Source of the DNA: Polyangiaceae bacterium
GTDB lineage: Bacteria; Myxococcota_A; Polyangia; Polyangiales; Polyangiaceae
Assembly (NCBI GenBank): GCA_013361525.1
Contig: JABFXY010000004.1
Span: forward strand, 1-64,000
Reading direction: 5' to 3'
DNA: 64,000 nucleotides
Position numbers and translations under genes: made by a program. Positions 43,610-53,037 of the stretch are shown in pieces (the stretch's first letter is position 1; every line of letters starts with the position of its first letter). Under the pieces are notes generated by a model that saw nothing but the letters and a program-made list of their open reading frames with translations, was not told the origin of the DNA and did no database searches.

Positions 43610-44390
43610 CCTTCGACGCATCGTGCTCCTCCACGGGATGCTCGGCTCGCCCGCGGGATTCGACGCGCTGATCGCCGAGATGACCGCCGCCGGCGTTCGC
43701 GCCGAGTACCTGCCGCGCGTGCTTCCCGGCCACGGCGCAGAGCGCTGGGGCATGGAGCTCACGAGCTTCGACGCAGTCGCCGACGCGATCGCCGAAGACG
43801 TGCCGCGCGGCGCGACCGTCATCGGATATTCGCTCGGCGGTCGCCTCGCGCTCTCGATCGCGACGCGCCACCCGGGCCGCGTCGCACGCGTCGTCGCCAT
43901 CGGCGCCGATCTCGGGATCGAAGTCGAGCGCGAGCGACGCATCCGGCGAACGTGGGACCGTTCGCACGCCGAGCTCGTTCGCGCGCGCGGGATGGAGGCG
44001 CTGGTCGATGCGTGGGAAGCGTTGCCGGTCTTCGCGACGCAGAAGGACCTCCCACGGTCCGTCTTGGACGCGCAGCGCCGCGCCCGCATGAAGCACGAGC
44101 CGGAGGGAATCGCGTGGGCGCTGTCGACGCTCGGCACCGGATCGATGCGGCCGCTCTATGACGGCCTCGAGCGCTGTCGCGTCCCGATTCACCTCGTCGC
44201 GGGCGCGCTCGACGAAAAGTTCTCCGCGATCGCTCGGCGCGCCGCCCAGCGGCTCCCGTCGTCGCGGGCCCAGCTCATCGAGGGCGCCGGACACAACCCG
44301 CTCCTCGAAAAGCCGCGTGCGCTCGCGGCGACCCTCGCGACACTCCTCGGAGACGAAGAGTGTCATCGTTCCGACAACCCACGCACCTAG
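43602..44390 (+). CDS. menH: SHCHC synthase (alpha/beta hydrolase)
   Basis: 262 residues from GTG at 43,602, overlapping the menD stop by eight bases. The fold is alpha/beta hydrolase: IVLLHGMLGSPAGFD (oxyanion region), nucleophile elbow TVIGYSLGGRLAL (Ser in GYSLGG), and the catalytic His in IEGAGHNPLLEKP. It should eliminate pyruvate from SEPHCHC to give SHCHC. Position between menD and menA/menC supports MenH rather than a generic hydrolase. Confidence 0.85.
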   Translation: MPDLRRIVLLHGMLGSPAGFDALIAEMTAAGVRAEYLPRVLPGHGAERWGMELTSFDAVADAIAEDVPRGATVIGYSLGGRLALSIATRHPGRVARVVAIGADLGIEVERERRIRRTWDRSHAELVRARGMEALVDAWEALPVFATQKDLPRSVLDAQRRARMKHEPEGIAWALSTLGTGSMRPLYDGLERCRVPIHLVAGALDEKFSAIARRAAQRLPSSRAQLIEGAGHNPLLEKPRALAATLATLLGDEECHRSDNPRT

Positions 44391-44403
44391 ACGAGAACAG
44401 GCC

Positions 44404-44454
44404 ATGAGCGAGAAGCGCAAACCCAACTACGGCGAGTTCGAGCGGCTTCCATGA
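44404..44454 (+). CDS. Possible 16-codon ORF before menA
   Basis: ATG at 44,404 opens a 16-residue frame (MSEKRKPNYGEFERLP) whose TGA overlaps the menA ATG as ATGA. It fills most of the only gap longer than a few bases in the operon. It may be a leader that couples menA translation to upstream flow, or a real micropeptide. Evidence is positional only. Confidence 0.35.
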   Translation: MSEKRKPNYGEFERLP

Positions 44455-45362
44455 ACGCGCTTCCCGCTCCCGGATCGGTCGGTGCTTGGGTGCTCGCAGC
44501 GCGACCGGCGACGCTCCCGGTCGCCGTCGCGCCCGTCGCCGTGGGCTCGTCCATCGCCTCGGCGAGCGGATCGTTCAACGCGGCGGCCGGGCTCGCGGCG
44601 CTCGGCGGCGCGCTCCTCATTCAGATCGGGACGAACCTCGCCAACGACGTCTTCGACGCCAAAAAAGGCGCCGACGACGAGCGCCGCATCGGGCCTCCGC
44701 GCGCGGTTTCGCAAGGGCTGCTCTCCGCCCGCGCGGTGTGGATTGGAATGATCGTGAGCTTCATCCTCGCGATGCTCACGGGGATCTATCTCATCGCCGT
44801 TGGCGGCATGCCCATCCTCGCGATCGGCATCCTGTCGATCGCGAGCGGCATCGCGTACACCGGCGGGCCGTATCCGCTCGGCTACAACGGCCTCGGCGAC
44901 GTGTTCGTGTTCGTCTTCTTCGGCGGCGTCGCCGTCGTCGGCACGACGTTCGTCACCGCGGGTGTCATCGCACCCGCCGCGTGGATCGCATCGGTCCCCG
45001 TCGGCGCGCTCGCGACATGTGTGCTCGTCGTGAACAACGTTCGCGATCACGAAGGTGACGTCCGCGCGAAGAAGCGGACGCTCGTCGTGCGCTTCGGCCG
45101 TCGCTTCGGCGTGATGGAGTACCTCGTGCTCGTGGTGGCCTCGGCCGCGGCGATCATTGCGCTCCCTGCGCTCGGATGGACGCCACCGCTCGCGCTCGTC
45201 GCGCTCCTGCCGTTGCCGTTCGGTTTCAAGCTCTGGACGACACTTCGGGATCACACCGACGGCCCGACGTTGAACCGGTGTCTCGCCTCGACCGCGAAGC
45301 TGATGCTCGCGGTGAGTGTGCTCCTCGCGCTCGGCATCGGCGCGGGGCAAGCCCTCCGATGA
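44451..45362 (+). CDS. menA: 1,4-dihydroxy-2-naphthoate polyprenyltransferase
   Basis: 303 residues from ATG at 44,451. It is a UbiA-superfamily membrane protein with about eight helices. The first Asp-rich motif is GTNLANDVFDAKKGADDERR, the GPPRAVSQGLLS loop follows, and the second acidic motif is VVNNVRDHEGDVRAKKRTL. It transfers the polyprenyl chain to dihydroxynaphthoate at the membrane, giving demethylmenaquinone. The stop overlaps menC by four bases. Confidence 0.93.
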   Translation: MNALPAPGSVGAWVLAARPATLPVAVAPVAVGSSIASASGSFNAAAGLAALGGALLIQIGTNLANDVFDAKKGADDERRIGPPRAVSQGLLSARAVWIGMIVSFILAMLTGIYLIAVGGMPILAIGILSIASGIAYTGGPYPLGYNGLGDVFVFVFFGGVAVVGTTFVTAGVIAPAAWIASVPVGALATCVLVVNNVRDHEGDVRAKKRTLVVRFGRRFGVMEYLVLVVASAAAIIALPALGWTPPLALVALLPLPFGFKLWTTLRDHTDGPTLNRCLASTAKLMLAVSVLLALGIGAGQALR

Positions 45363-46471
45363 TCGACCGCGTCCGCCTCTTTTCGTGGGGCGGACCGGTC
45401 CCGCCCCAGGTCGGGACGGCGAACGCTTCGTTCGGCGAACGAAGAGGCATCCTCCTCGCGGTCGAAGCGGACGGCATCCTCGGGCTCGGCGAAGCAGCGC
45501 CGCTCCCCGGGTTGTCGCGCGAGTCCGTCACCGACTGCGCCGCCGTGCTGAGGTCGATCGACTGGCGGTCGGTAGACGTCCCTGCCTCCGTCGCCGACGT
45601 CGAAAGGGGGTGGGGGGAAGCGGCCGAGCTCGCCGCGTGCAACGCGGCGCGGTTCGCATTCGAGACGGCGCTCCTCTCGGTCGCGGCGACCCGCCGATCC
45701 CAGCCGCTCTCGCATCTCGTGGCGCTCGACGCAGGCCTCGAACCCGCGCGCGCACCGATCGCGCGGAGCATCTACATCGGCGCGACCAACGATCCGGAGA
45801 CGGTCGCCCGCGCACGCGCAGCCATGAGCCGAGGCGGCAAAACGTTGAAGCTCAAACGATCTGCCGAGCCGCTCCAGGTCACGCTCCGCACGCTCCGCAC
45901 CGTGCGCGGTGTGGCCGGTAAAGGTGCGGCGCTCCGGCTCGACGCGAACGGAAGCCTCGAGCCCGACGAGGTGCCTGCAGCCCTCGAGGCCTACGCGTCG
46001 GTCGGCGTCGAGCTCATCGAAGAGCCGTGCTCGGGCGCCGCCCTGCTGTCGCTCGGCGCGCTCGCCGTCCCGTGGTTCGCGGACGAGTCGCTCGCCGATC
46101 CCAATCTTGCGCCGAAGCTCCTGCATCATCCGCACTGCGCCGGATTCGTCGTGAAGCCGACCCTGCTCGGGGGGTTCTCGTCCGCCGTTCGGATCACACG
46201 GCACGCCCGTGAGCGAGGCTTGCCTGTCATCGTGACGCACGCCTTCGAGGGCCCCGTCGGGCTCGCCGCCTGTGCGGAGCTCGCCATCGCGGTGGCGTCG
46301 TGCGCGCTGCCGCCGGGCATCGACGATCATGCGGCGAAGCGCGCGTTTGCCGACTGGGACGTTCCCCAGGTTCCGCCCGACGGAGCCAGCGTCGAGCCGT
46401 CGCTTCGATCGGGGCTCGGCGAGCCGAGGGATCTCGGCGCACTGGTGGAGGTGTTTCAGTGGACGCGCTGA
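45359..46471 (+). CDS. menC: o-Succinylbenzoate synthase
   Basis: 370 residues from ATG at 45,359. Enolase superfamily: KTLKLKRSAE gives the KxK general-base pair, LRLDANGSLEPDE and VELIEEPCSG and WFADESLAD give the three metal-binding acids, and CAGFVVKPTLLGGFS gives the opposite lysine. It dehydrates SHCHC to o-succinylbenzoate. The N-terminal capping domain (residues 1-120) is divergent but present. Overlaps menE by 13 bases. Confidence 0.93.
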   Translation: MIDRVRLFSWGGPVPPQVGTANASFGERRGILLAVEADGILGLGEAAPLPGLSRESVTDCAAVLRSIDWRSVDVPASVADVERGWGEAAELAACNAARFAFETALLSVAATRRSQPLSHLVALDAGLEPARAPIARSIYIGATNDPETVARARAAMSRGGKTLKLKRSAEPLQVTLRTLRTVRGVAGKGAALRLDANGSLEPDEVPAALEAYASVGVELIEEPCSGAALLSLGALAVPWFADESLADPNLAPKLLHHPHCAGFVVKPTLLGGFSSAVRITRHARERGLPVIVTHAFEGPVGLAACAELAIAVASCALPPGIDDHAAKRAFADWDVPQVPPDGASVEPSLRSGLGEPRDLGALVEVFQWTR

Positions 46472-47874
46472 AGATCTCCCACGCCGCGACCGAGTTTCGC
46501 GATCGGCCGTTCCTCGTCGCTGACGACCTCGTTTGGACCTTCGCCGAAGCTTGTTCGCGCGCGTTGGGCGCACAGCAGGCGCTCTCGTCGATGGGCGCTT
46601 CGTCCGGGCGCGGCATCGCGTTCGAGGCGAAGGCGTCCCCCTCGACGATCGTCACGGTCCTCGCGGCGCTCGAAGCGGGCATCCCGTTCGCGCCGCTCCA
46701 CCCGAAATGGACGAGGGACGAAGCTGCGCGCGCTCTCTCGCTGCTTCCCGATCCGATCCACGTCGACCCGGAGCTCCTCGCGCGCAAAGAAGCGGCGTCG
46801 TCCGCCGTGGCACCGACACATCACTCCGGCCCGGAGTCGCTTGCCGCGAGGCTATTCACGTCGGGCACGAGCGCGGCCCCGAAGGTCGTGGAGCTGCCTC
46901 GACGCGCCTTCGTCGCGAGCGCGCGCGCCCACACGGAGAATCTCCCGTTCGTCGACGGTGATCGATGGCTCCTCGCGATGCCGCTCTCGCACGTAGGCGG
47001 CCTCTCGATCGTGACGCGCGCGCTCGGCTCCGGCACCGCGATCGTGTTGCGTCCGTCGTTCGATGTCGACGACACGCTCGCGACGATCGCCAGTTGTCGC
47101 GTCACCCTCGCGTCGTTCGTTCCGGCGATGTTGCCGAAGCTCTTGTCGTCCGACGGTGACGGGCGTCTCCGCTCGCTTCGGGCCGTGCTCGTCGGCGGCG
47201 CCGCGTTTCCCGCGGAGATTCGGCGGGCCAGCGCCGAAGCCGGCGTCCCCGCGCTCGCAACCTACGGGCTCACCGAGACGTGCTCACAAATCGCGACGCA
47301 GCGGCTGCTCGACGCGCGCGATCCGTCGTCGCTCGACAGCGGCACGCCGCTCCACGGTGTCGAAGCGCGCATCGATACGACCTCTTCGGACGGGCTCGGC
47401 AGGATCTTCGTCCGAGGCGACATGGTGATGCTCGGCTACCTGGGGCATCCGACGATCGATCATGGTGGCTGGCTCGACACCGGCGACGTGGGCTCGTTCG
47501 ACGAGCGCGGTCGCCTCGTGGTCGTCGGGCGCGCCGACGACACGATCGTGACGGGCGGAGAGAACGTGCACCCCGCGGACGTGGAGCGTGACCTCGCAGC
47601 CTGCGAAGGCGTGGTCGAGGTCGCGGTCTTCGGCGTGCCGGATCCGGTTTGGGGACAGGTCGTCGCCGCCGCGCTCGTGCTCGCACCGGGCTTCGATCCC
47701 GAGCACCTGCTCCGGAGCGCCGCGCGCGCTCTGTCGTCGTTCAAGCGTCCACGCCGGTTCATCGTGGTCGATCGCATCGCGACGTCCCCGAACGGCAAGG
47801 TGTCGCGACGCGCGCTGGCAGACTCGCTCGCGGCGCGGCTTCGCCCGATGAGCTACGGCGCCGACGACAAATAG
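46459..47874 (+). CDS. menE: o-Succinylbenzoate-CoA ligase
   Basis: 471 residues from GTG at 46,459. Acyl-adenylate-forming motifs: the P-loop LFTSGTSAAPKVVELPRRAF, PLSHVGGLSIV, LATYGLTETCSQIAT, GGWLDTGDVG, and the catalytic lysine in SPNGKVSRRALAD. It activates o-succinylbenzoate to its CoA thioester, the substrate MenB would use. It is the last gene of the operon. Its 3' end overlaps the convergent thioesterase gene by 22 bp. Confidence 0.93.
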   Translation: MDALKISHAATEFRDRPFLVADDLVWTFAEACSRALGAQQALSSMGASSGRGIAFEAKASPSTIVTVLAALEAGIPFAPLHPKWTRDEAARALSLLPDPIHVDPELLARKEAASSAVAPTHHSGPESLAARLFTSGTSAAPKVVELPRRAFVASARAHTENLPFVDGDRWLLAMPLSHVGGLSIVTRALGSGTAIVLRPSFDVDDTLATIASCRVTLASFVPAMLPKLLSSDGDGRLRSLRAVLVGGAAFPAEIRRASAEAGVPALATYGLTETCSQIATQRLLDARDPSSLDSGTPLHGVEARIDTTSSDGLGRIFVRGDMVMLGYLGHPTIDHGGWLDTGDVGSFDERGRLVVVGRADDTIVTGGENVHPADVERDLAACEGVVEVAVFGVPDPVWGQVVAAALVLAPGFDPEHLLRSAARALSSFKRPRRFIVVDRIATSPNGKVSRRALADSLAARLRPMSYGADDK

Positions 47875-48317
47875 TCGCGGAGGGCATCGGGCACGGCGGT
47901 CGGCCGAAACGTCGCGCCGTCGACGAAGACGTGCACGGTCGACCCGATCGCCGCGACGGCATCGCCCTTCTTGATCCGGTGACCGAACACGACGCTCTTC
48001 GTGCCGACGCGCGCGACGAGCACCTGCACCGTCGCTTGGTCGCCGAAGAACAGTGGCGTGACGAAATCGGCTTCGGCGTGCACCAGCGGAATCGCGAGCG
48101 TCTTTTCGCGGAGCACACGCGGCACGTCGATGCCCGCGCGCGCGAGCAGCTCTTGGTAAACGTCCGCCATGTACTCGAGGACCCGCGGGAAGAAGATGGT
48201 TCCCGCAGCGTCCACGTCCTGAAACTTCACGGCGCGCAATTGCTCGATGATGGGCTTTTTCTCGAAGCCGATCAGCTCATCTCGCGAAAAGGGCAGGGGG
48301 CGTGACTCTCGTTCCAC
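47853..48317 (-). CDS. Hotdog-fold acyl-CoA thioesterase (probable DHNA-CoA thioesterase)
   Basis: 154 residues from ATG at 48,317. It has the 4HBT signature VKFQDVDAAGTIFFPRVLEY with the active-site Asp, followed by VHAEADFVTPLFFGDQATVQ and a typical IGSTVHVFVDG strand. It is convergent with and overlaps menE. Position makes dihydroxynaphthoyl-CoA hydrolysis the likely role (the MenI/DHNA-CoA thioesterase step), though the family covers many substrates. Confidence 0.72.
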   Translation of the reverse strand: MERESRPLPFSRDELIGFEKKPIIEQLRAVKFQDVDAAGTIFFPRVLEYMADVYQELLARAGIDVPRVLREKTLAIPLVHAEADFVTPLFFGDQATVQVLVARVGTKSVVFGHRIKKGDAVAAIGSTVHVFVDGATFRPTAVPDALRDYLSSAP

Positions 48318-48348
48318 GCCCGGACTCTGCCCTCGATCGCGGCTGTCG

Positions 48349-49149
48349 TCACCCGCCGAGCTTTGCGGGCTCGCAGACGTGATACTCGATGCCGCACGCG
48401 CCGCACCCGCCGTCGATGCAGGGGTCGTAGATCTCGGGGACGCAGATTTCTTCCGGTCCGCACTCGTTCGTCACGAGGCAGTCGTCGACCGGATAGCAGC
48501 CCTCCGTGATCGAGATCTGGCCATCGTTTGCGCAACCGGGCACGAGCCACTGGCAGCCACCCGTCGTGTTGCAGACGCCGGCGTCGGTCACCGCGCTGCA
48601 GTCGGTCGGGACACAATCCGAGCCGCCGTCGACGACCCAGAGCGGAGGGGTCGTCGAAAAATCGCAATGCATGTCGAGCAGTCCGAGCTCGCCGCAGTCG
48701 ACCTCGTAGGAGCAGTAGTAGGCGAAGTCCCAGCCCGTGCAGTCCGTGCCCGCTTGAGGCGGCGTGTCCGGGCACTCCGGCTCCGGCTGACACCGCGGCC
48801 AGAACGACATCCAACCGTTCTCGGTGCACTGCGAGGTGATCGTCTCGGGGAAATCGTCGCACCCGTATTCGACCTCGTATTGGCACTCTTGGCCGATCTC
48901 CTCACAAGCCGATCCGTCGGCCGGCTGCGACGCGGGACACTCGACACACGGCGCGAACGTCGGCACCTCGACCAGCTCCCACGAGCCGTCGACGCACATC
49001 CAGTCGAACCCGCATCCGGCAGCCTCGCCCGGCGCCGGACCGCACTCGTCGTCGTTCCCGTCGGCGTCGTCGGAGATTGAAGCTCCGCAGCCCTGAAGCC
49101 AAAGAGGGAGTGCCAACGCGGCGAGAGCGACCATCAAGCGCTTGTTCAT
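48349..49149 (-). CDS. Cysteine-rich lipoprotein
   Basis: 266 residues from ATG at 49,149 (MNKRLMVALAALALPLW), with lipobox LQGC. The mature protein carries more than 25 cysteines in irregular short loops, for example GCGFDWMCVDGSW, CEEIGQECQYEVEYGC and CIDGGCGACGIEYHVCEP. This fits a disulphide-rich extracellular protein of the type common in myxobacteria. No known repeat is matched with certainty. Divergent from the FGE-like gene, sharing a 118-bp intergenic region. Confidence 0.65.
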   Translation of the reverse strand: MNKRLMVALAALALPLWLQGCGASISDDADGNDDECGPAPGEAAGCGFDWMCVDGSWELVEVPTFAPCVECPASQPADGSACEEIGQECQYEVEYGCDDFPETITSQCTENGWMSFWPRCQPEPECPDTPPQAGTDCTGWDFAYYCSYEVDCGELGLLDMHCDFSTTPPLWVVDGGSDCVPTDCSAVTDAGVCNTTGGCQWLVPGCANDGQISITEGCYPVDDCLVTNECGPEEICVPEIYDPCIDGGCGACGIEYHVCEPAKLGG

Positions 49150-49267
49150 GACTCGGCCACAGTGCAGCTCGCATACCACCCGAAACTTGGCGCAATTGCG
49201 CACTAATCGCCGAGAAATCTGGCGCTTGCGACTGTGCCGGCCTGTGACACGCCCTGGCACGCCCCCC

Positions 49268-50365
49268 ATGGGTAAGCTTGACGGTGCGCCGCAAACCCGC
49301 GAAGCCGAGCCCCACGCCTTGTCGACTTCCAAGCTCCCTTCGAACGCCTCTCGTCGATCGCCTTCGCGCGACGCGCGCCTCTTGTCATTGCTCTTGGTCG
49401 TCGCATCGGTCGCCTGCGGACCGGATGAGGCCACGGACGAGGAGGCGACCGCCGCGCAGAGCGCTGCGCCGAGCGAGGGTGCACCGGAAGGTGTCGCGCC
49501 GCCGCTTCCGACGGGAGGTCTGCCGAGCGTCGTCATGCCGCCGCCGCCACCGCCTCCTCCTCCGCCGAAGCCTCGTTGCCCAGAGGACATGGTCCTCGTG
49601 TGGGACACGCAGTCGACCGACCTGCACTACTGCGTCGATCGGTACGAGGCGATGGTCGTAGACGACACGACCCGCCAGAACCTGTCTCCTTATTACCCAC
49701 CCGATCCGGCGAAGGCCGCGTTCATCGAAAAGATCTGGAACGACCTGCGCGGCTCGGGAACGGAGCTCGAGCAAGCGACGCCACTTCCGCCACTACCGGC
49801 GTGGCAAAAGCAAAAGAGCCTCAAGCCTCGGGCCGTGTCAAAAAAGGGTGTGGTGCCGCAGGCGTACGCAAGTGGCAAAGACGCCGCGCTGGTTTGCGGC
49901 AACGCCGGCAAGCGTTTGTGCTCTTTGCACGAGTGGCGCACGGCGTGCAGAGGCGCTGACAACAGAGACTTCCCCTATGGGACGGCCTACCAAAACGCCG
50001 TCTGCAATGTGGTCCGCGAGACCCATCCGGGAATCCTCTTATGGGACAACCCGAGCATCAATCACACCGATCCGCGCTTCAATTTGCTGACGTCGAAGAC
50101 CGGACCGCTGCTTCGCCGAACGGGCGCCACCGTCAAGTGCGCGAGTGTCTGGGGCGACGACGCGATCTTCGACATGGTCGGCAATGTCGACGAGTGGATC
50201 GACGACCCCGAGGGGACGTTCGTCGGAGCGTTCTATGCGCGAGGTCGCAAAGATGGATGTCAGGCAAAGGTGGAGAACCACCCATTCGCGTATGCCGACT
50301 ACTCGACCGGCATTCGCTGCTGCAAAGACGCGACGCTCGCCTCCGCCGCACCGATAACTCCCTAA
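49268..50365 (+). CDS. Formylglycine-generating-enzyme-like (SUMF1 fold) lipoprotein
   Basis: 365 residues from ATG at 49,268. It has a signal with LLVVASVACG lipobox and an Ala/Pro linker including a ten-proline run. The C-terminal 240 residues resemble the FGE-sulfatase domain: DLHYCVDRYEAMV, GKRLCSLHEWRTACRGADN, FDMVGNVDEWIDDPE and STGIRCCKD. No sulfatase gene is nearby, so a non-enzymatic or other modifying role is possible. Secreted anchoring is likely. Confidence 0.75.
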   Translation: MGKLDGAPQTREAEPHALSTSKLPSNASRRSPSRDARLLSLLLVVASVACGPDEATDEEATAAQSAAPSEGAPEGVAPPLPTGGLPSVVMPPPPPPPPPPKPRCPEDMVLVWDTQSTDLHYCVDRYEAMVVDDTTRQNLSPYYPPDPAKAAFIEKIWNDLRGSGTELEQATPLPPLPAWQKQKSLKPRAVSKKGVVPQAYASGKDAALVCGNAGKRLCSLHEWRTACRGADNRDFPYGTAYQNAVCNVVRETHPGILLWDNPSINHTDPRFNLLTSKTGPLLRRTGATVKCASVWGDDAIFDMVGNVDEWIDDPEGTFVGAFYARGRKDGCQAKVENHPFAYADYSTGIRCCKDATLASAAPITP

Positions 50366-50457
50366 CGGTTCGGCGCTCTCACTTCGGCGGATCACGTCTC
50401 GTCTTTGATCCGCTCGAAAGAGCTTTGAGCTGAAAGGTCGAATCGGGGGCGTTACCC

Positions 50458-53037
50458 ATGAGATCGATGCGTCGTGCCGCGCTCCGCCTCGCCGCCGTCA
50501 TCCTCGTGCTCGGGGGCGCGAGCCTCGAAGCATCCGCTGCGCCCCGACGAGTCGAAGGGGAGCTCGATATGACGGCGCGGTTTCTCGCGCGCGATCGACC
50601 TCGGCTTCCGGCCATTGCGCCGTTCGTCCGCGAAGCTCCGTCGCGCGACGCCGTGCTCGTACCCGTCGTGATCGAGCTCGCGTCGGCGCCGAGCCCGGCG
50701 GACATCGCGAGACTCGAGGCGCTCGGCGTGCGGGTCGATCGAGGCGCGAGCGGCAAGCCCCTCGGACGCGGCGCAAAGTTCGCCGCGCGGATCCCGGCCG
50801 GCCGCGTCGATGCGGTCGCCGGCGACGCGAAGGTGTCCCGCATCGCGCTCGACGGTCGGCCGTTCCAAGCTCCCCCGCCGCTCGATCTCACCGCGCGCAT
50901 GACGGCCGTCGACGGCGTGCATCTACAGCCCTCGGGCGACGGGCACTTCCTCTCGGGCGCCGGCGTCACCATCTGCGATATCGACAGCGGCATCGACGCG
51001 CTGCACCCGATGTTCTTCCGCCCCGACGGCGGCTTCTTCGAGTGGAACGACGTGAACCAGAACGGCGTGCTCGATCCCGACATCGACACGATCGATCTCG
51101 AAGAAGGCACCTTCGTTCTCCGCGCGATGAACGGGATCGTCTCGAACCTTTCGGACGACGATCCCCTGTTCGGCACGGACTCGCCCGAGCTCGATCTCAA
51201 GTTCGACTACCTCTACGCGGACCTCAACGACGACCGCGTTCGAAACGTCGGGTCGATGTGGGGCTTCACCGAGGACACACCGAGCCTCGGCGAGCCGCTC
51301 TACGTGGTGGACGACGTCGACCAAGACGGGCGTATCGATCGAGGCGAGAAGCTCGTCGCGCTCGGCACGCCGAAGCTGAAGACGTTCCGCCTCGGCGACA
51401 AAGTGTATCGCCGCGGTGAGAACCTCCTCGACGTACCGTGGGACCCGACGATGCAACACGGCACCGGCGCGGCCGGCGTGCTCGCGGGCGGCCAGCTCGG
51501 GTACCGAGCGCTCACGGGCATGGCGCCCGACGCGGATCTCGTCATCGTCACGGATCCGCTGGCGGGGCGCGAGTTCGCGATGACCAACTTCTGTATCGAC
51601 GAAGGCGCGAAGGTCGTGCTCCACGAGTACGCGCCGTGGGTCACCTTCCACCTCGACGGCTCGAGCGATCTCGAGCAGCTCATCGACGAGACGGTCGGCG
51701 AGGGCATCGTTCACGTGAACCCCGCCGGCAACCTCTCCGGCGCGGGCAAGGGTTACAAGGGCACGATCGCCGCGCAAGGGCACAAGACGATCCCGCTCGA
51801 GGTCCCCGGCAACGGCGTCTCCTTCATCATCCTGACGATGCTCTGGCGCGATGCTTCGCGTCCGCTCGAGTTCACGCTGAAGAGCCCGGCGGGCGTGACG
51901 GCGAACATTCCAATGGGGCTCGCGAGCTTCGAGACGGAGATTCAGGGATACGCCGTCACAGGCTCGTTCGACACCTCCGATCGAGGAACGAAGAAGCTCG
52001 ACCTCTACGTCTTCCCGACCGACGCGATGCAACCGTTGCCCGAGGGCAATTGGTCGCTCGAGGTCGACGATCTCTCGAGCGAAGACGAGACGACGCCGGT
52101 CAAGCTGTTCGGGTTCGTGTACGACGACATCAGCGGCTGGCGAAGCGGCGTGCGCTTCTGGGACGGAGTGTCCGAAGACCACCTCATCGGCTGGCCGGCG
52201 ACCGCCGACCTGGGCCTCGCCGTCGCCGCGCATACGGGGCATCCCTTCGACGGCGAGATCTCGGGCGCGCGCGCACACTATTCCGGCCGGGGACGTCGGA
52301 TCGATGACGAGCCGATCCTCGCGATCTCCGCGCCCGACAATCCCATCGTGCCGGGCAAGGTCCAAGACCGAGCGCTGTCGTACAAGGTCTACGGCGGAAC
52401 GTCCGGCGCGGGGCCACACGTCGCGGGCGCCGCTGCGCTCATGTTCGCGCACGAGCCACGCCTCACCGCGGTCGACGTCCGCGATCGGCTCATGCAGAGC
52501 GCCGTCGCCGACGGATTCACGGGCACCGTCCCCAACGAGGACTTCGGCCACGGAAAGCTGGACGTGCACCGCGCCGTGTTCGGCACGCCCATGGCCCATG
52601 GCTCACCGCCGGATCTCGACGTCGACGATGTCGAGATGCAGGTCGGGTCGCTCGACATTCCGCTCCGAATCAGCGACCTCGACGACTACGCCTCCGATCT
52701 GCAGATCCAGATCGACCGCGACTACGACGGCGTATTCGAGGAGACGCTGAGCGCGCCGACGCTGCATGTCAGCTACGACCAGCCAGGGCGTTACGTCGTG
52801 AAGCTTCGCGCGACCGATCCCTCGGGGCGCTACGACCAAGTGCTCGTCCACGTCGACGTGCTCGGTGACGAAAACGACGTCGAGCCCTCGAACGACGACG
52901 GCTCCACCGTGCTCCTCGGCGGCGGAGGTGGGTGTACGGTGCACGGCGCGCCTCGCTCCTCGAGCGCGTGGCTCGGCGCAGGGCTGCTCGCGACCATCGC
53001 GGGGCTCGTGTCGGCCCGCCGTCGATTCAAGAAGTAG
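50458..53037 (+). CDS. Subtilisin-family (S8) serine protease with MYXO-CTERM tail
   Basis: 859 residues from ATG at 50,458, with a signal peptide. Catalytic residues read as D176 (TICDIDSGIDALHP), H334 (MQHGTGAAGVLAGG) and S649 (GGTSGAGPHVAGAAALM). The order is right, but large insertions separate them, including residues 450-570. A propeptide (residues 50-145) precedes the catalytic domain. The tail ends with a Gly run, GCTVHG, a hydrophobic helix (AWLGAGLLATIAGLVS) and ARRRF, the myxobacterial sorting signal. A cell-surface protease is likely. Confidence 0.92.
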   Translation: MRSMRRAALRLAAVILVLGGASLEASAAPRRVEGELDMTARFLARDRPRLPAIAPFVREAPSRDAVLVPVVIELASAPSPADIARLEALGVRVDRGASGKPLGRGAKFAARIPAGRVDAVAGDAKVSRIALDGRPFQAPPPLDLTARMTAVDGVHLQPSGDGHFLSGAGVTICDIDSGIDALHPMFFRPDGGFFEWNDVNQNGVLDPDIDTIDLEEGTFVLRAMNGIVSNLSDDDPLFGTDSPELDLKFDYLYADLNDDRVRNVGSMWGFTEDTPSLGEPLYVVDDVDQDGRIDRGEKLVALGTPKLKTFRLGDKVYRRGENLLDVPWDPTMQHGTGAAGVLAGGQLGYRALTGMAPDADLVIVTDPLAGREFAMTNFCIDEGAKVVLHEYAPWVTFHLDGSSDLEQLIDETVGEGIVHVNPAGNLSGAGKGYKGTIAAQGHKTIPLEVPGNGVSFIILTMLWRDASRPLEFTLKSPAGVTANIPMGLASFETEIQGYAVTGSFDTSDRGTKKLDLYVFPTDAMQPLPEGNWSLEVDDLSSEDETTPVKLFGFVYDDISGWRSGVRFWDGVSEDHLIGWPATADLGLAVAAHTGHPFDGEISGARAHYSGRGRRIDDEPILAISAPDNPIVPGKVQDRALSYKVYGGTSGAGPHVAGAAALMFAHEPRLTAVDVRDRLMQSAVADGFTGTVPNEDFGHGKLDVHRAVFGTPMAHGSPPDLDVDDVEMQVGSLDIPLRISDLDDYASDLQIQIDRDYDGVFEETLSAPTLHVSYDQPGRYVVKLRATDPSGRYDQVLVHVDVLGDENDVEPSNDDGSTVLLGGGGGCTVHGAPRSSSAWLGAGLLATIAGLVSARRRFKK

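Noticed and set aside
50923..52599. 558-codon minus-strand frame antisense to the S8 protease
   Set aside because: No domain signs; the plus strand has the full catalytic triad and sorting tail.
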